From Candidatus Accumulibacter vicinus (GTDB lineage Bacteria; Pseudomonadota; Gammaproteobacteria; Burkholderiales; Rhodocyclaceae): a DNA stretch of 17,007 bases. The stretch covers positions 1-17,007 of the forward strand of contig DIME01000169.1 of assembly GCA_002425405.1 (NCBI GenBank), given 5' to 3'. Positions within the stretch are counted from its first letter, which is position 1. The number at the start of each line of letters is the position of its first letter. The notes under the pieces were generated by a model, which was not told where the DNA came from, searched no databases, and saw only the letters and a program-made list of their open reading frames with translations. Shown piece by piece: positions 1 to 9,300 of this stretch. The translations under genes and the position numbers were made by a program.

Positions 1-1026
1 TTGACGCTTCAATCCTCCGGGGCGAATGCGCTGGCCATCGGTAGAGACAATTCTATAGATCCGGTGGATAAGTTCTACAACGGGTATTTTTCGCACCTGC
101 AGATCACGAAGGGCGTGGCCAGACACGCCGCTGCGTTCTCTCAGATCACGGCGCCGCATGCGCGGCCTGAGATCAAGGGAGTCGTCACTGGGGACTCTGA
201 CGAGCCGCTGGCCCGTCGCATCGTGGCGTTCAACCGCAAGACGCTGGCGATCACGGGGGAGACCACCTCGAACCCGGTGACGGGAGGCTCCTACGTCATT
301 CCGCACAACAACTACACGGACAAGCACGTGGTCTGCCGCCTGGACAACGATCTGGTCTTTTCCGCCCGACTCTCCGGTTCCGGATTCCCGACCCTGACGG
401 GCCACACACTGACCGCTACCGGGACGGTGACGGAGAGCAGCGCAATTGCCGACCCGTTTGGCGGGTCGTCGGCGAGTGCACTATTCACGGGTGCAGGAAG
501 TCGTTTGAGCACGGGAGTAAGCGAGGACTTTCTTCCAGGGACGCTTTACACCATTCGCGGATGGGCCTATGTCGATTCCCTTAGTGTTTCAACAGGGATT
601 GTCTTCATAGGCACTGTCGGGAGCGGCACAGATCGAACACAGATTATCATAAACACAGATGGCTCCATCAACTTCTATTCTCAAGGCGCGTCTCAGGTAT
701 TTAACATAACCAGCGCAGCAGGCGTGATCACTACAGGTAACTGGTTTTTCTTCGAGGCGGTTCGCGATAGAACCGAGGCATTCCTGTTCATCAACGGTAC
801 GCAGGTCACGTACGGCCTCGCGGCTGGAACAGAGACAACGGGCAGCAATCTTCATCTAGGGTATGGGCTTACGTCAGGCACAGATCGCGGACTGACTGGG
901 CGTCTTTTTGATGTTCAGTTCAGCCGGCGAGCAGAACACCGTGGAGCCTACTCCGTGCCAACATCACTGCTTCCGTTCGACGGGGACAAAGTGGCCTGGA
1001 TTTACGATTCCGTGACTGCGGGTTGA
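1..1026 (+). CDS. Phage tail-fibre-like protein with LamG domains (5' truncated)
   Basis: The frame is open from the first base of the window, so the TTG there is probably not the real start and the gene continues upstream. The first ~45 residues look like the C-terminal end of one LamG/concanavalin-like beta-sandwich (YNGYFSHLQITKGVARHAAA; 'ITKGVAR' recurs in phage LamG proteins). Residues ~58-100 (GVVTGDSDEPLARRIVAF, then GETTSNPVTGGSYVI) resemble a carboxypeptidase-regulatory/Ig-like bead. Residues ~160-320 form a second LamG-type sandwich (LYTIRGWAYVD, NWFFFEAVRDR, AFLFING, LHLGYG, GRLFDVQFS). Such proteins are usually distal tail or receptor/carbohydrate-binding components. The stop TGA (1024-1026) lies 3 nt before the next ATG, consistent with one late operon. 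The family call is by pattern; the ligand is unknown. Confidence 0.75.
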   Translation: MTLQSSGANALAIGRDNSIDPVDKFYNGYFSHLQITKGVARHAAAFSQITAPHARPEIKGVVTGDSDEPLARRIVAFNRKTLAITGETTSNPVTGGSYVIPHNNYTDKHVVCRLDNDLVFSARLSGSGFPTLTGHTLTATGTVTESSAIADPFGGSSASALFTGAGSRLSTGVSEDFLPGTLYTIRGWAYVDSLSVSTGIVFIGTVGSGTDRTQIIINTDGSINFYSQGASQVFNITSAAGVITTGNWFFFEAVRDRTEAFLFINGTQVTYGLAAGTETTGSNLHLGYGLTSGTDRGLTGRLFDVQFSRRAEHRGAYSVPTSLLPFDGDKVAWIYDSVTAG

Positions 1027-1029
1027 TCC

Positions 1030-1121
1030 ATGCCCTACACGCCGCCTGCCTGGGATTCGGTCAATTTCGAGGGAAGCGGGGATGCCTACACGTCGCCCGC
1101 ATGGGATTCGGTCAATTTCAA
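1030..1121 (+). repeat. Direct repeat encoding the PAWDSVNF unit
   Basis: An exact 18-nt repeat, TGGGATTCGGTCAATTTC, occurs at 1051-1068 and 1102-1119 (period 51 nt). Similarity extends upstream through the CCTACACG that begins each unit. The period is a multiple of three, so the frame is kept. Silent positions are also identical within the 18 nt, which points to recent duplication or gene conversion rather than protein-level selection alone. Confidence 0.8.
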
Positions 1122-1695
1122 TCAGGGCCATGTCTACACGACGGCCGGCGGCAACGCTTCCGGAACGTCTTCCGCGTCTTCTGGGTCGGTGGCCCTGCGG
1201 ACAGCGCAAACCTCGATTTCTGGCGCAGCGGCGGCCGCGTCCATCAGCTACAGCGTAGGAGTTGGGTTATCCAGTGGGGTTTCGACAACTTTCTTCCTCA
1301 ACGCGATCGCCTACGGCGCCGGGCAATCTGCGGGAGTCGGGTTTGCTTCCGCAATCGTAACGAATCTGTTCGCCAGCGGGTATTGCCTTGCTTGGTCATC
1401 AGCCAAGGGAGTCAACCCTGCTCGTCTTGGCGTTGGCCGGGCCGTGGGGATTTCTGTTGCATCGTCCAGGAATCCGTACCTGACCGGCAGAGGATCGTCT
1501 GCTGGCTCCAGTGACGCACGGGTGATCAGCTATGCGAAGGGCGCCGGGAAGTCGAGAGGGAAATCGTTCGCAAGGACGCTGCCCGCAGCCAAGCCGCTGG
1601 GCTGGGCCAGGACGCTGTACGGGACGGCCTTCGGGGTGGTCGTCGGAAGCGCCGGGCACTCTTCTGGCACCAGCTCATCGTCGGGTGCGGCATGA
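1030..1695 (+). CDS. Ser/Ala/Gly-rich phage structural protein with duplicated PAWDSVNF unit
   Basis: 221 residues. The N-terminus holds two near-identical units, YTPPAWDSVNFEGSG and YTSPAWDSVNFNQGH, then a partial third (VYTTAGG). The rest is very rich in Ser, Ala and Gly (for example SSASSGSVALRTAQ and SGTSSSSGAA at the end), with no recognisable catalytic motif, signal peptide or clear membrane helix. From memory, proteins opening with repeated Y-T-P-P-x-W-x-x-V-x-F units occur beside tail fibres in phages of proteobacteria; their role is unknown. The start ATG lies 3 nt after the upstream stop, and the last codons overlap the next gene (ATGA at 1692-1695), so it is likely translationally coupled and part of the late operon. 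Confidence 0.75.
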   Translation: MPYTPPAWDSVNFEGSGDAYTSPAWDSVNFNQGHVYTTAGGNASGTSSASSGSVALRTAQTSISGAAAAASISYSVGVGLSSGVSTTFFLNAIAYGAGQSAGVGFASAIVTNLFASGYCLAWSSAKGVNPARLGVGRAVGISVASSRNPYLTGRGSSAGSSDARVISYAKGAGKSRGKSFARTLPAAKPLGWARTLYGTAFGVVVGSAGHSSGTSSSSGAA

Positions 1696-1946
1696 CGCTT
1701 CCCACGTTTGACGGCGAGAAAGACAAGACCCTGGGACGGGAGATGTTGGCGGCCGTGGAAGGTCCGAACGGTATCCGCACACGGATCAGCAGCAAGACGA
1801 TGCTGCGAACGCGGAACGGGATGCCGGAATTCACGACGGTAACGGCCGGTGACAATCAAGGCGAGGACCTCGCACTCATCTTGTCGCCGGTGTTAAGACG
1901 TACCGCACCCAACCCCTTGGCTGCCCGTTGGGCGGGGGTAGCGTAG
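1692..1946 (+). CDS. Small hypothetical phage protein
   Basis: 84 residues, starting at an ATG that overlaps the stop of the preceding gene (ATGA), as expected for coupled late phage genes. The sequence is hydrophilic and mixed-charge (MTLPTFDGEKDKTLGREM; MLRTRNGMPEFTTVTAGDNQ), with no membrane segment. I do not recognise a family. The last ~25 residues (LSPVLRRTAPNPLAARWAGVA) look different in composition and could be a shifted or extended tail, since the more convincing protein-like sequence ends near NQGEDLA. The following 33 nt lead to the next gene. Its position suggests a minor structural or assembly role, but nothing in the sequence shows it. Confidence 0.55.
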   Translation: MTLPTFDGEKDKTLGREMLAAVEGPNGIRTRISSKTMLRTRNGMPEFTTVTAGDNQGEDLALILSPVLRRTAPNPLAARWAGVA

Positions 1947-1979
1947 CCTCTCGGGATACCTTCCCGGAGATTCGTTCCT

Positions 1980-3338
1980 ATGGCCTACCCCGAAAAAGAT
2001 CAACCCGGCGTCGCAGCGCCCCCGCCTGTTGGCGGCACCCAGATTCCGGGGGTCTCCCGCTCTGGAAACACCTACAGACAAACGGACGTGGGGCCTGTTG
2101 TCAGCCCTCCAACACCTGATATTCAGGTCGCTTCCGGGCGAATAGATGGGCCACCCTTCCGCCGGGATGCAACCGCGGTTAGCCCTCCGCCTGTTAGTGG
2201 TCGAACGACAGCACTGAAAGAAATTATCAACTGGCTTCCCGAGGGCGGGATGCTGCGCCCAGAGAATCGTCAGCAACTGGCTGAAATTTCCGAGGGCGGC
2301 ATGCTCAGGAAGGGGCGCAGCATTTTTGGCGAACAGCCGGCCACCTTTGGGTCTTCGACTCCAGCTCCACCCCCAACAACGGCTACCTCTCTGGGAGGAG
2401 ATCCCGAAACCCGGACGTTTGGCAAGACCCCGACCGGTGGCCCGGTAACGGTTGGCATTACCGACAAAACTCCACGCGCAGGAATCCCTGCAGGAGAACC
2501 CGGCGATTTGCTGCGCGGAAACGTCGACGCCTATGGCAATCGCACCGCAGTAACCCAGCAACTGAAGGGCGAGCTCGCCGGAGTGCTGGCCGAGAAAGCG
2601 GCAGCGCAAGCCGACTTTGACGCCAAGTATGCCGGCCGGCCGACCTACGCTCAGCAGCAGCAACAAGACGCCGATCGATTCACCCGGTTCGTCAATGAGT
2701 CGAATACCGCTCGGCTCGCTCACGATCTCGGGACAGGGGGCGGGAATGCTCAATCCAACGCCGGCAGGATCGCGGCGCTCAACGCCATGCAGCAACGCGA
2801 TGCCACGATGCGAGAGGACGCCACGCGGCAGCAAGGGCAACTGCTCAAGGCTGCGGGAGACAGTGGTCAGCAAGCGGTCCTGTCCAAAGGGCAACTCTTG
2901 CAGCACAACACCGCGATGGCACAGATTATTGGTAGCCCGTTGCACCAGCAGGGGCAACTTCTCGACGCCGCCCTCAAGTCCGGGCAGGTCAGCCAGGCCA
3001 AGGCGATGCAGGACCTCCAGGCGCAACTCCTCGCCGCGGGGAAAGCCGGGGACACCAACAAGCAGGCGCAACTGGCATTGCTGTTGCGACAGTTCGCCGG
3101 CAAAGATGCGCAGGAAGGAAAGCTCATCTCGGTAGGTGGCGGACAGGAGATCGATCCCAATACAGGAATGGTGCGGACGCTCCCGTCCCAGGCGGTGTAT
3201 GTCGTTCCTGGACAGGAACCGCGAGTCATTTCTGCGAATGCGAAGCCAGCGCCTTCCCAGGCCGATCTGGAGCACACCGCCAAGGTGCATGGATTGACAG
3301 TTGAGCAGGTAAAAGCCCGCCTGCAGGAGAAAAAGTAA
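1980..3338 (+). CDS. Gln/Ala-rich phage structural protein upstream of the giant protein
   Basis: 452 residues. The N-terminal ~150 residues are Pro/Gly/Thr-rich and probably disordered. Within them an EGGMLR motif is duplicated (LPEGGMLRPENRQQLAE, then SEGGMLRKGRSIFG). The second half is alpha-helical and Gln/Ala/Leu-rich with recurring QGQLL/QAQLL heptad-like elements (QQGQLLKAAG, SKGQLLQHN, QQGQLLDAAL, DLQAQLLAAG, KQAQLALLL), consistent with a coiled-coil or elongated virion component. The C-terminus ends in a short basic helix (VEQVKARLQEKK). I assign no enzymatic function. A GGAG lies about 11 nt before the ATG. The stop codon overlaps the next start (TAATG at 3336-3340), so it is coupled to the giant gene. 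Proteins like this directly upstream of polyvalent ejection proteins are probably packaged with them; this is inference. Confidence 0.8.
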   Translation: MAYPEKDQPGVAAPPPVGGTQIPGVSRSGNTYRQTDVGPVVSPPTPDIQVASGRIDGPPFRRDATAVSPPPVSGRTTALKEIINWLPEGGMLRPENRQQLAEISEGGMLRKGRSIFGEQPATFGSSTPAPPPTTATSLGGDPETRTFGKTPTGGPVTVGITDKTPRAGIPAGEPGDLLRGNVDAYGNRTAVTQQLKGELAGVLAEKAAAQADFDAKYAGRPTYAQQQQQDADRFTRFVNESNTARLAHDLGTGGGNAQSNAGRIAALNAMQQRDATMREDATRQQGQLLKAAGDSGQQAVLSKGQLLQHNTAMAQIIGSPLHQQGQLLDAALKSGQVSQAKAMQDLQAQLLAAGKAGDTNKQAQLALLLRQFAGKDAQEGKLISVGGGQEIDPNTGMVRTLPSQAVYVVPGQEPRVISANAKPAPSQADLEHTAKVHGLTVEQVKARLQEKK

Positions 3339-6300
3339 TGCCTGTCGATCTTCTCAGCGACAAAAATTCCCCGAAAGACCTTCTTGCGGGCTCGCGCACC
3401 CCGGAAACCGAAGGATTCACTGCCGGGGACTACTTGAAAGGTCTGAAGAAGGGCTTGCTCGAAGTCCCTGGATCGCTGACCGGTCTGATCGACATTCCGA
3501 TTGCCGCGGTGACCGGCCAGAAGGTTGCCGGCCCGGTCGCAGAAGCCCTCGGCAAAGGCACGGGACTGGAGTTCGGCAAGTGGGCCAAGGAGACTGGCGA
3601 GACCCTCAGCCCAGGCGCCCAGGCTGGGCAGGCAAAGATCAACGAGGCATGGAAAGGTAGTGGAGCGGATCGCCTGGGTAACGCACTACTGGGTAATTTC
3701 GATGATCTCCCAGAGGCGTGGCGGAACGCCAATCTGAGGAGCGCCGGAAAGGCCATTCTCGAAAACCCCGGCGCTTCCCTGATGCAGGTCGTAGAGAGCG
3801 TACCGGGGATGGCTGCCGGGGGCGCCATCGGCAAAGGGGTGGCGGTCGCCGGCAAAGTGGCGCCGTGGCTGGCCGGCGGTATCGGCGAGGGAGCGATCAC
3901 TGCCGGGCAACAGATGGACCAGACGGCAGATACTGTTGATCCCCGAAAAGCGGCATTGACCGCCCTTGCTGCGGGACTGGGAACGGGGGCGATCAGTGCC
4001 GGGGGAGGACACTTGGCGGGCAAACTCGGGTTCGACGACCTGCAAACGGCGATGGCCGGGGGCGCTGCGGGGTCGCGAACCAAGCTCCTCCCGCGTATTG
4101 CCGGGGGCGCAACGATGGAAGCGGCGCAGGAACTTCCGCAATCCATGCAGGAAACCGCCTGGCAGAACTTCGCGGAAGACAAGCCTCTCGGAGAAGGGGT
4201 CCTCCGCTCCGGCGTAGAGGGGGCGATCGCCGGCGGAGTCATGGGAGGCGTCGCCGGGCTGCGTCCGCGGGCGCGACAGGCCGAACAAGCTCCCCCTCCC
4301 GGCGCACCCACCAATGCCGGTATCGCCGACAGCAACGCGGCCAACGTCGAACTGGGCAAAGCCTTAGACGCTTACACCGGTGCCCCTCCTCTGCTCGAAG
4401 AGAAGCCGATCATTGTTCAAAACCCGACAACGGGCAACATCACGGAACTGGATCGGCGCGCAGGCCCGCTTGAAGCGGCAGCCGCGCAAGCGGTGGAATC
4501 CGGACTCACATCGATCGCCCAGAACGTCAATGCCGGCGAGGTCCTGCAACCTTTCCAGAACCTTCAGGCAGCGCAAAGGTATGTGCAGATGCAGACCGAC
4601 CCGGAGATGTTCGACGTTATCCCGCATCCCCGTGTGGCCGGCACACAGGCGGTAGTCCCGAAGACCGGCGCAGATCGCCAGGCCATTCTCGACAAGCGCA
4701 CAGCGGCCGGCGCCAACCAGGCAGCAAAGATTCGCGCTGCGCAACTCGAGCAGGAGGAAGCCCCCAACGAGACGGGGATCACCGAAAAGATCAAGGGTCG
4801 TTTCGGTGACGGTGTCGAGGGTACGGTGACCTTGACCCCGCGCAATGATGGAGGGTTCGAGGTCAGCGTGGTGTCGCAGACCGGGCCGGCAAAACGGACC
4901 AGTCGTGCCGGCTTCGCCGGCGGGGTGAGCAAGGCCGAGGCGATCAAACAGGCCACCGCGGCACACGGGGGCTTCACTTCCGAGAAAGAGGCTCCAGCCG
5001 AACCCAAGCCGGAGGTCGATACTGCTGTCGAAGACGCCACACAGGACGAGTTGGCACCCCAGCCAGTACAGAAGGTCACCGACATGCCTGGCGTTCAACA
5101 GCAGGCCAAGGCGAAAGCCGGGGAGGCCGTATCGAAGGCCCGCGTTCGCGCCGAGCAACTGGCCGCCGAGGAAAATCCGGAGACCGTCGATGCCCAGGCG
5201 CAAGCCGCCAACCCGGCGCCCACCGACGCGCAGAAGTCTGCCGGCAACTACGCCAAGGGCCACCTCTCCATCGGCGGGCTGAACATCTCCGTCGAGACGC
5301 CCGCCGGCGCCACGCGCACCGGACGCGACGGGGCCAAGCCGTGGAAGGTGAAGAACACGGCGCACTATGGCTACGTGAAGCGCACGAACGGCGCCGACGG
5401 TGAGCAGGTCGATGTCTACGTGAAGCCGGGCACGGCAGCTACCCACGACGGCCAAGTCTTCGTCGTCGATCAATACCACCCCGGTACCGGCGCTTTTGAC
5501 GAGCATAAGGCCATGATTGGCTACGGCAATGCCGCCGAAGCCGCGAAAGCCTACGACGCTCATTTCAGTGACCAGTCGGGGGCGAAGCGGCGCGGTGCCG
5601 TCACCGCGATGCCCCTCGGTGGGTTCAAGACCTGGTTGAAGAACGGCGACACCATGCGCCCGGTGTCGTCCAGGAAGTTCGACGGCCAGGCCAGTGACCC
5701 CGCGCAGGAAGCGCAGGACGAGATTGCGCAGAGCACCGGCGCTCGGTTCTCCCGGCAGCGCAAAGGCGAACCCGATACCGATTATCTTCAGCGCCAGGTG
5801 AAAGAGGCTGAGGCAGCACTCGCCGCCTCGAAAAAGGGACGCCGCAAGGGGGAATCCAGGGACGACTATTTACAGCGCCGGGTGGAAGAAGCCCGCGCGA
5901 AACTTTCAGCCGCCAGCGTTACCCCCCCTCTCCCGCGAACCCGGCGAGAAGGCGAATCCGACACGGACTACCTGCGGCGACGGGCGGACGAGGCCAATGC
6001 CGCAAAGGACGCTCGCCAGACCCCCCCGGCAAAAGCATTCCCCACGAAGGCAAGGGATGAGGCTGCGGTTCGAGAAGCCCTCGGTCTTGAAAACGACGCC
6101 GGTGTCAGCATCCTCTCTCCGGAGTCCCGACCGGACGCCGGGCAGGCCAGGGGGGTATCGAAGCAGGCTGCGCAGTTCATCGTGCAGGCAGCGCGCCTCT
6201 TCGGCAAGCGCGTGGTCTTCTTCGACGTGCCGGACCCAAACGCAGCCGAGGGCATCTACGCGCAGGACAACACGATCTACCTGAACGTCAATTCGTCGAC

Positions 6301-9300
6301 GCAGCATCTGCGTGTGCTCGGCCATGAGCTGACGCACGCCATGAAGAACCAAGCGGGCGAAGCGTACGAAAAGATGCTCGGCGCGGTGGCGGCGCTGCGC
6401 ACGGACGCCGAGATGGTGGCGCAGTACAAGGACTATTTCAACGAGGACCTGGACAACCCGGCGCGTCTCGACCAGCCCCACCCCGGTACGCAAGGCACCT
6501 TGCGGGAGTTCCTGGCAGAAGAATGGATGGCGGACCTCGGCGGCAACCGCTTTGCCGAGAGCGACTTCTGGACAGCGGTGTTTGCGCAGCTTGAGACCCA
6601 GCACGGCGCCCCTGCGGCCCAAGGGATCATCGCCCGGTTACGTGCGGCGTTGGTCACCGCTCTGAACAAACTCAAAGGCCTGATCGGCGGCAACGCCTTT
6701 GCCGTGGATGCCCGTCTGGCAGAGCACCTGGAGGACATCCGGGTTGCTGTGGCGCAGGGCTTCGCGGAGTACGCGCGGCGGTCGAAGGCGGGGGCGCTAA
6801 GCGGGGGGTCTGGACAAGGCACAAAGTTTTCTCCGCAAAAAGAGACGACGCAGACCGCTTTCGTGGAAGCCGTACCCTCGGAACGCACCCGCGCAGGCCG
6901 CGCCGCGGGGGCGCTGAGCGGTGCCCAGAAGTCCGCTTTCACCCAGTATGTCTTTGGCAAAGTGGACCCGGCCAAGGTCGCACGAGGGGTGTTGGGGCGC
7001 ATCGATGTGCGCGTGGAAGTGCTCGCCTCGACCGGGGGGTATCAAACCGATGGTGCAGAGTCGGGCAAGATCAGCCCGAACGTTCTGGTGCAGGTCACGC
7101 CGATCGGCAAGCGCGCGGTAACGCTTGAAGAAGCCGTTCGCGTGGCGCAGGCGCTGAACTACGTCTACACGCAGGATGGCGTGCCGGTGTCGCGGTACGA
7201 CGACCAGCTGCTGGACATGCCGGCCGATACGCCGAACGTCACTCACATCGTGCGCTTCACGTTGCCCGGTCTCCAGGAGGGACACGCCGTCAGCGCGCAA
7301 GAAGAAACGTTTTACCGGCAACTCGAAAAAGCGTATGGTGTCGGTATCGGGTATTCCAAGATCAACGGCAAGATCGTGGTTGGCAATTACGCCGGACTGG
7401 CCCCCGAGGAATTCCACAGGATCGCCGCGGAAGTGGCCCAAGCGGCGGGCATCAAGTTTGAAGGTACAGCAGCAGAGGGTGACTATGTCTTCCATGACTG
7501 GGAAAATGACGGGCAGGGAGTTGATCACGAAGTATGGGGGAACGGCGATACCGCCGGACGACCCAATCTTCAGGCCCGGCTTCACGGTTGGCGCGACGGT
7601 GCCGTACAGACAGCGGCCGGCTGGCTCGACGAGCGAGGTATCAAGTACAGCCCCGGCCGACGCGCAGACATCGGCGGGCGATATGTCGGACCCGAAAGTG
7701 GCCGGGCGGATTCAGGATCGGGTGGATCAGTTTCTGGACAATCTGCACGCAGGCAAGATGGGCAAGTAAGTGTAACCGGGGTTCATTTTTCAAAAGAGCC
7801 CCGTTCCCATCTGTCCGGTGTCTATTTCGACAAGGGCACCGGAACCAAATCCCAAGAGGCCGAGCGCGTAAGGCAAGCTACTGATGTGCGCATCAAGTCG
7901 CGCATCTACGCCTACGTCAACGAGGGCAAGGGGGTGTTCCCCGAGGAAAATGTGGGCCGCCATGCCCACAAAGTTGCTTTCGACAACCTCTATGACGCGG
8001 CGGCCGATCCACTTGATCTTTGGGTCAAGTATCGCGACGCCAATACCCGTGAGTCGGCGATGCTCGATAGGGGGTTCGACGGCTACTATGCCCGCGGCGC
8101 ATTCGGCAACCAGGGCGTTGCCATCTTGATGGGGAAAGCCGCCACACGCGGCATCGCTCCCGACTATCGCGGCACCGAGTACCGCGGCAAGGAGCTGGAA
8201 GTGCCGCCCGTCGGCGAGCCTTCCGAGTTCGGCAAGCAGCAACAGGCCATTACTGCGAACCGGGGTCTGCCCGACGGCGAAATGACTGGCGCCGACCGGA
8301 AGCGCCTAATGCCGCGGCTGATGCCCGACATCGACGTGAGCCATCTCGATGACGCGAAGAAGTACTACAAGAACGAGATCGCCCAGCGCCCCGCCAAGCT
8401 CAGCCCGGCGCGCCTGGCGATGCAGTGGGAATCCCAGACCACGAACGAAGTGGGTCCGGTCTACCGAGGCAAGGGCTTCGGATTGCGCGCCGTACGAAAG
8501 TTCGACACGGAAACGGATTTCCTCGAGCAGGACGCCCTGCCGTGGGGACACGCCGCCTTTGTTCGGGACCCGGCGTACCGATTCGCCGTTGTCGACCAGA
8601 CCGGGGCGCCGGTAGGGTTTCTCGACGCCGAAGTGAACGGCTTGGACGAAATCAACGCCATCCACGACATGGCCATCGAGCGCCCCGGCGAAGGACTGGG
8701 CGCCAAGGTGGTCGAAACCATCATGGCCTCGACCTACGACGGCGTTCGCGTGATTGACGTACTCCCCCAAAGCGAGCGCTTTTGGGACCGACTGGGAGCT
8801 GGAAACTATGACCTCTACAAAAACACCACCCTCGACTTTGAAGGATCGCCAGCAGAGGCACGCTTCCGCCATGCGCGAAGTGCGGGAATTCGTGGCGCGG
8901 CAACCGCCGGCACAGGCGAAAACCGAAGAAGGGAAGCAAGATTCAGCTCGGCCAGGGGAGCGCCGACGGTAACCGGTGTCGGCTATACGACCGACCATGT
9001 GGAAAGCGAGGGGCTGCCGCTGTTCAGCTTGCGGCGTGCGCTCAACGGTGAGCACAACACCGACGATCATCTGGTGCCCGAGACGCCGCTGTACCTGGAC
9101 AATCCGAATCTGGTTGATCTGGCGTATGCCAACGGGAAACCGATTCGGTTGAATGTCGGATTGGACCTCGGCTCGGGAAGAGGACGGGGCGCGCTTCATT
9201 TAATCGGAAGCGCAGCAAGAGAAGGCAATAGGTCACTCGACCAGATCACCGATGATGAGGGGGAGAACGTAGTCCAAACCGTGATTCGTGTGCTCGGTTC

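Noticed and set aside
1893..3290. 465-residue open frame on the minus strand
   Set aside because: It lies opposite the 452-residue plus-strand gene, which has operon-type overlaps and sensible composition. The minus translation is Arg/Gly/Leu/Cys-rich without domains and is a by-product of GC-rich coding sequence.
4364..5563. 399-residue minus-strand open frame
   Set aside because: Antisense to the pyrophosphatase-like part of the giant gene, where the plus frame has clear conserved motifs.
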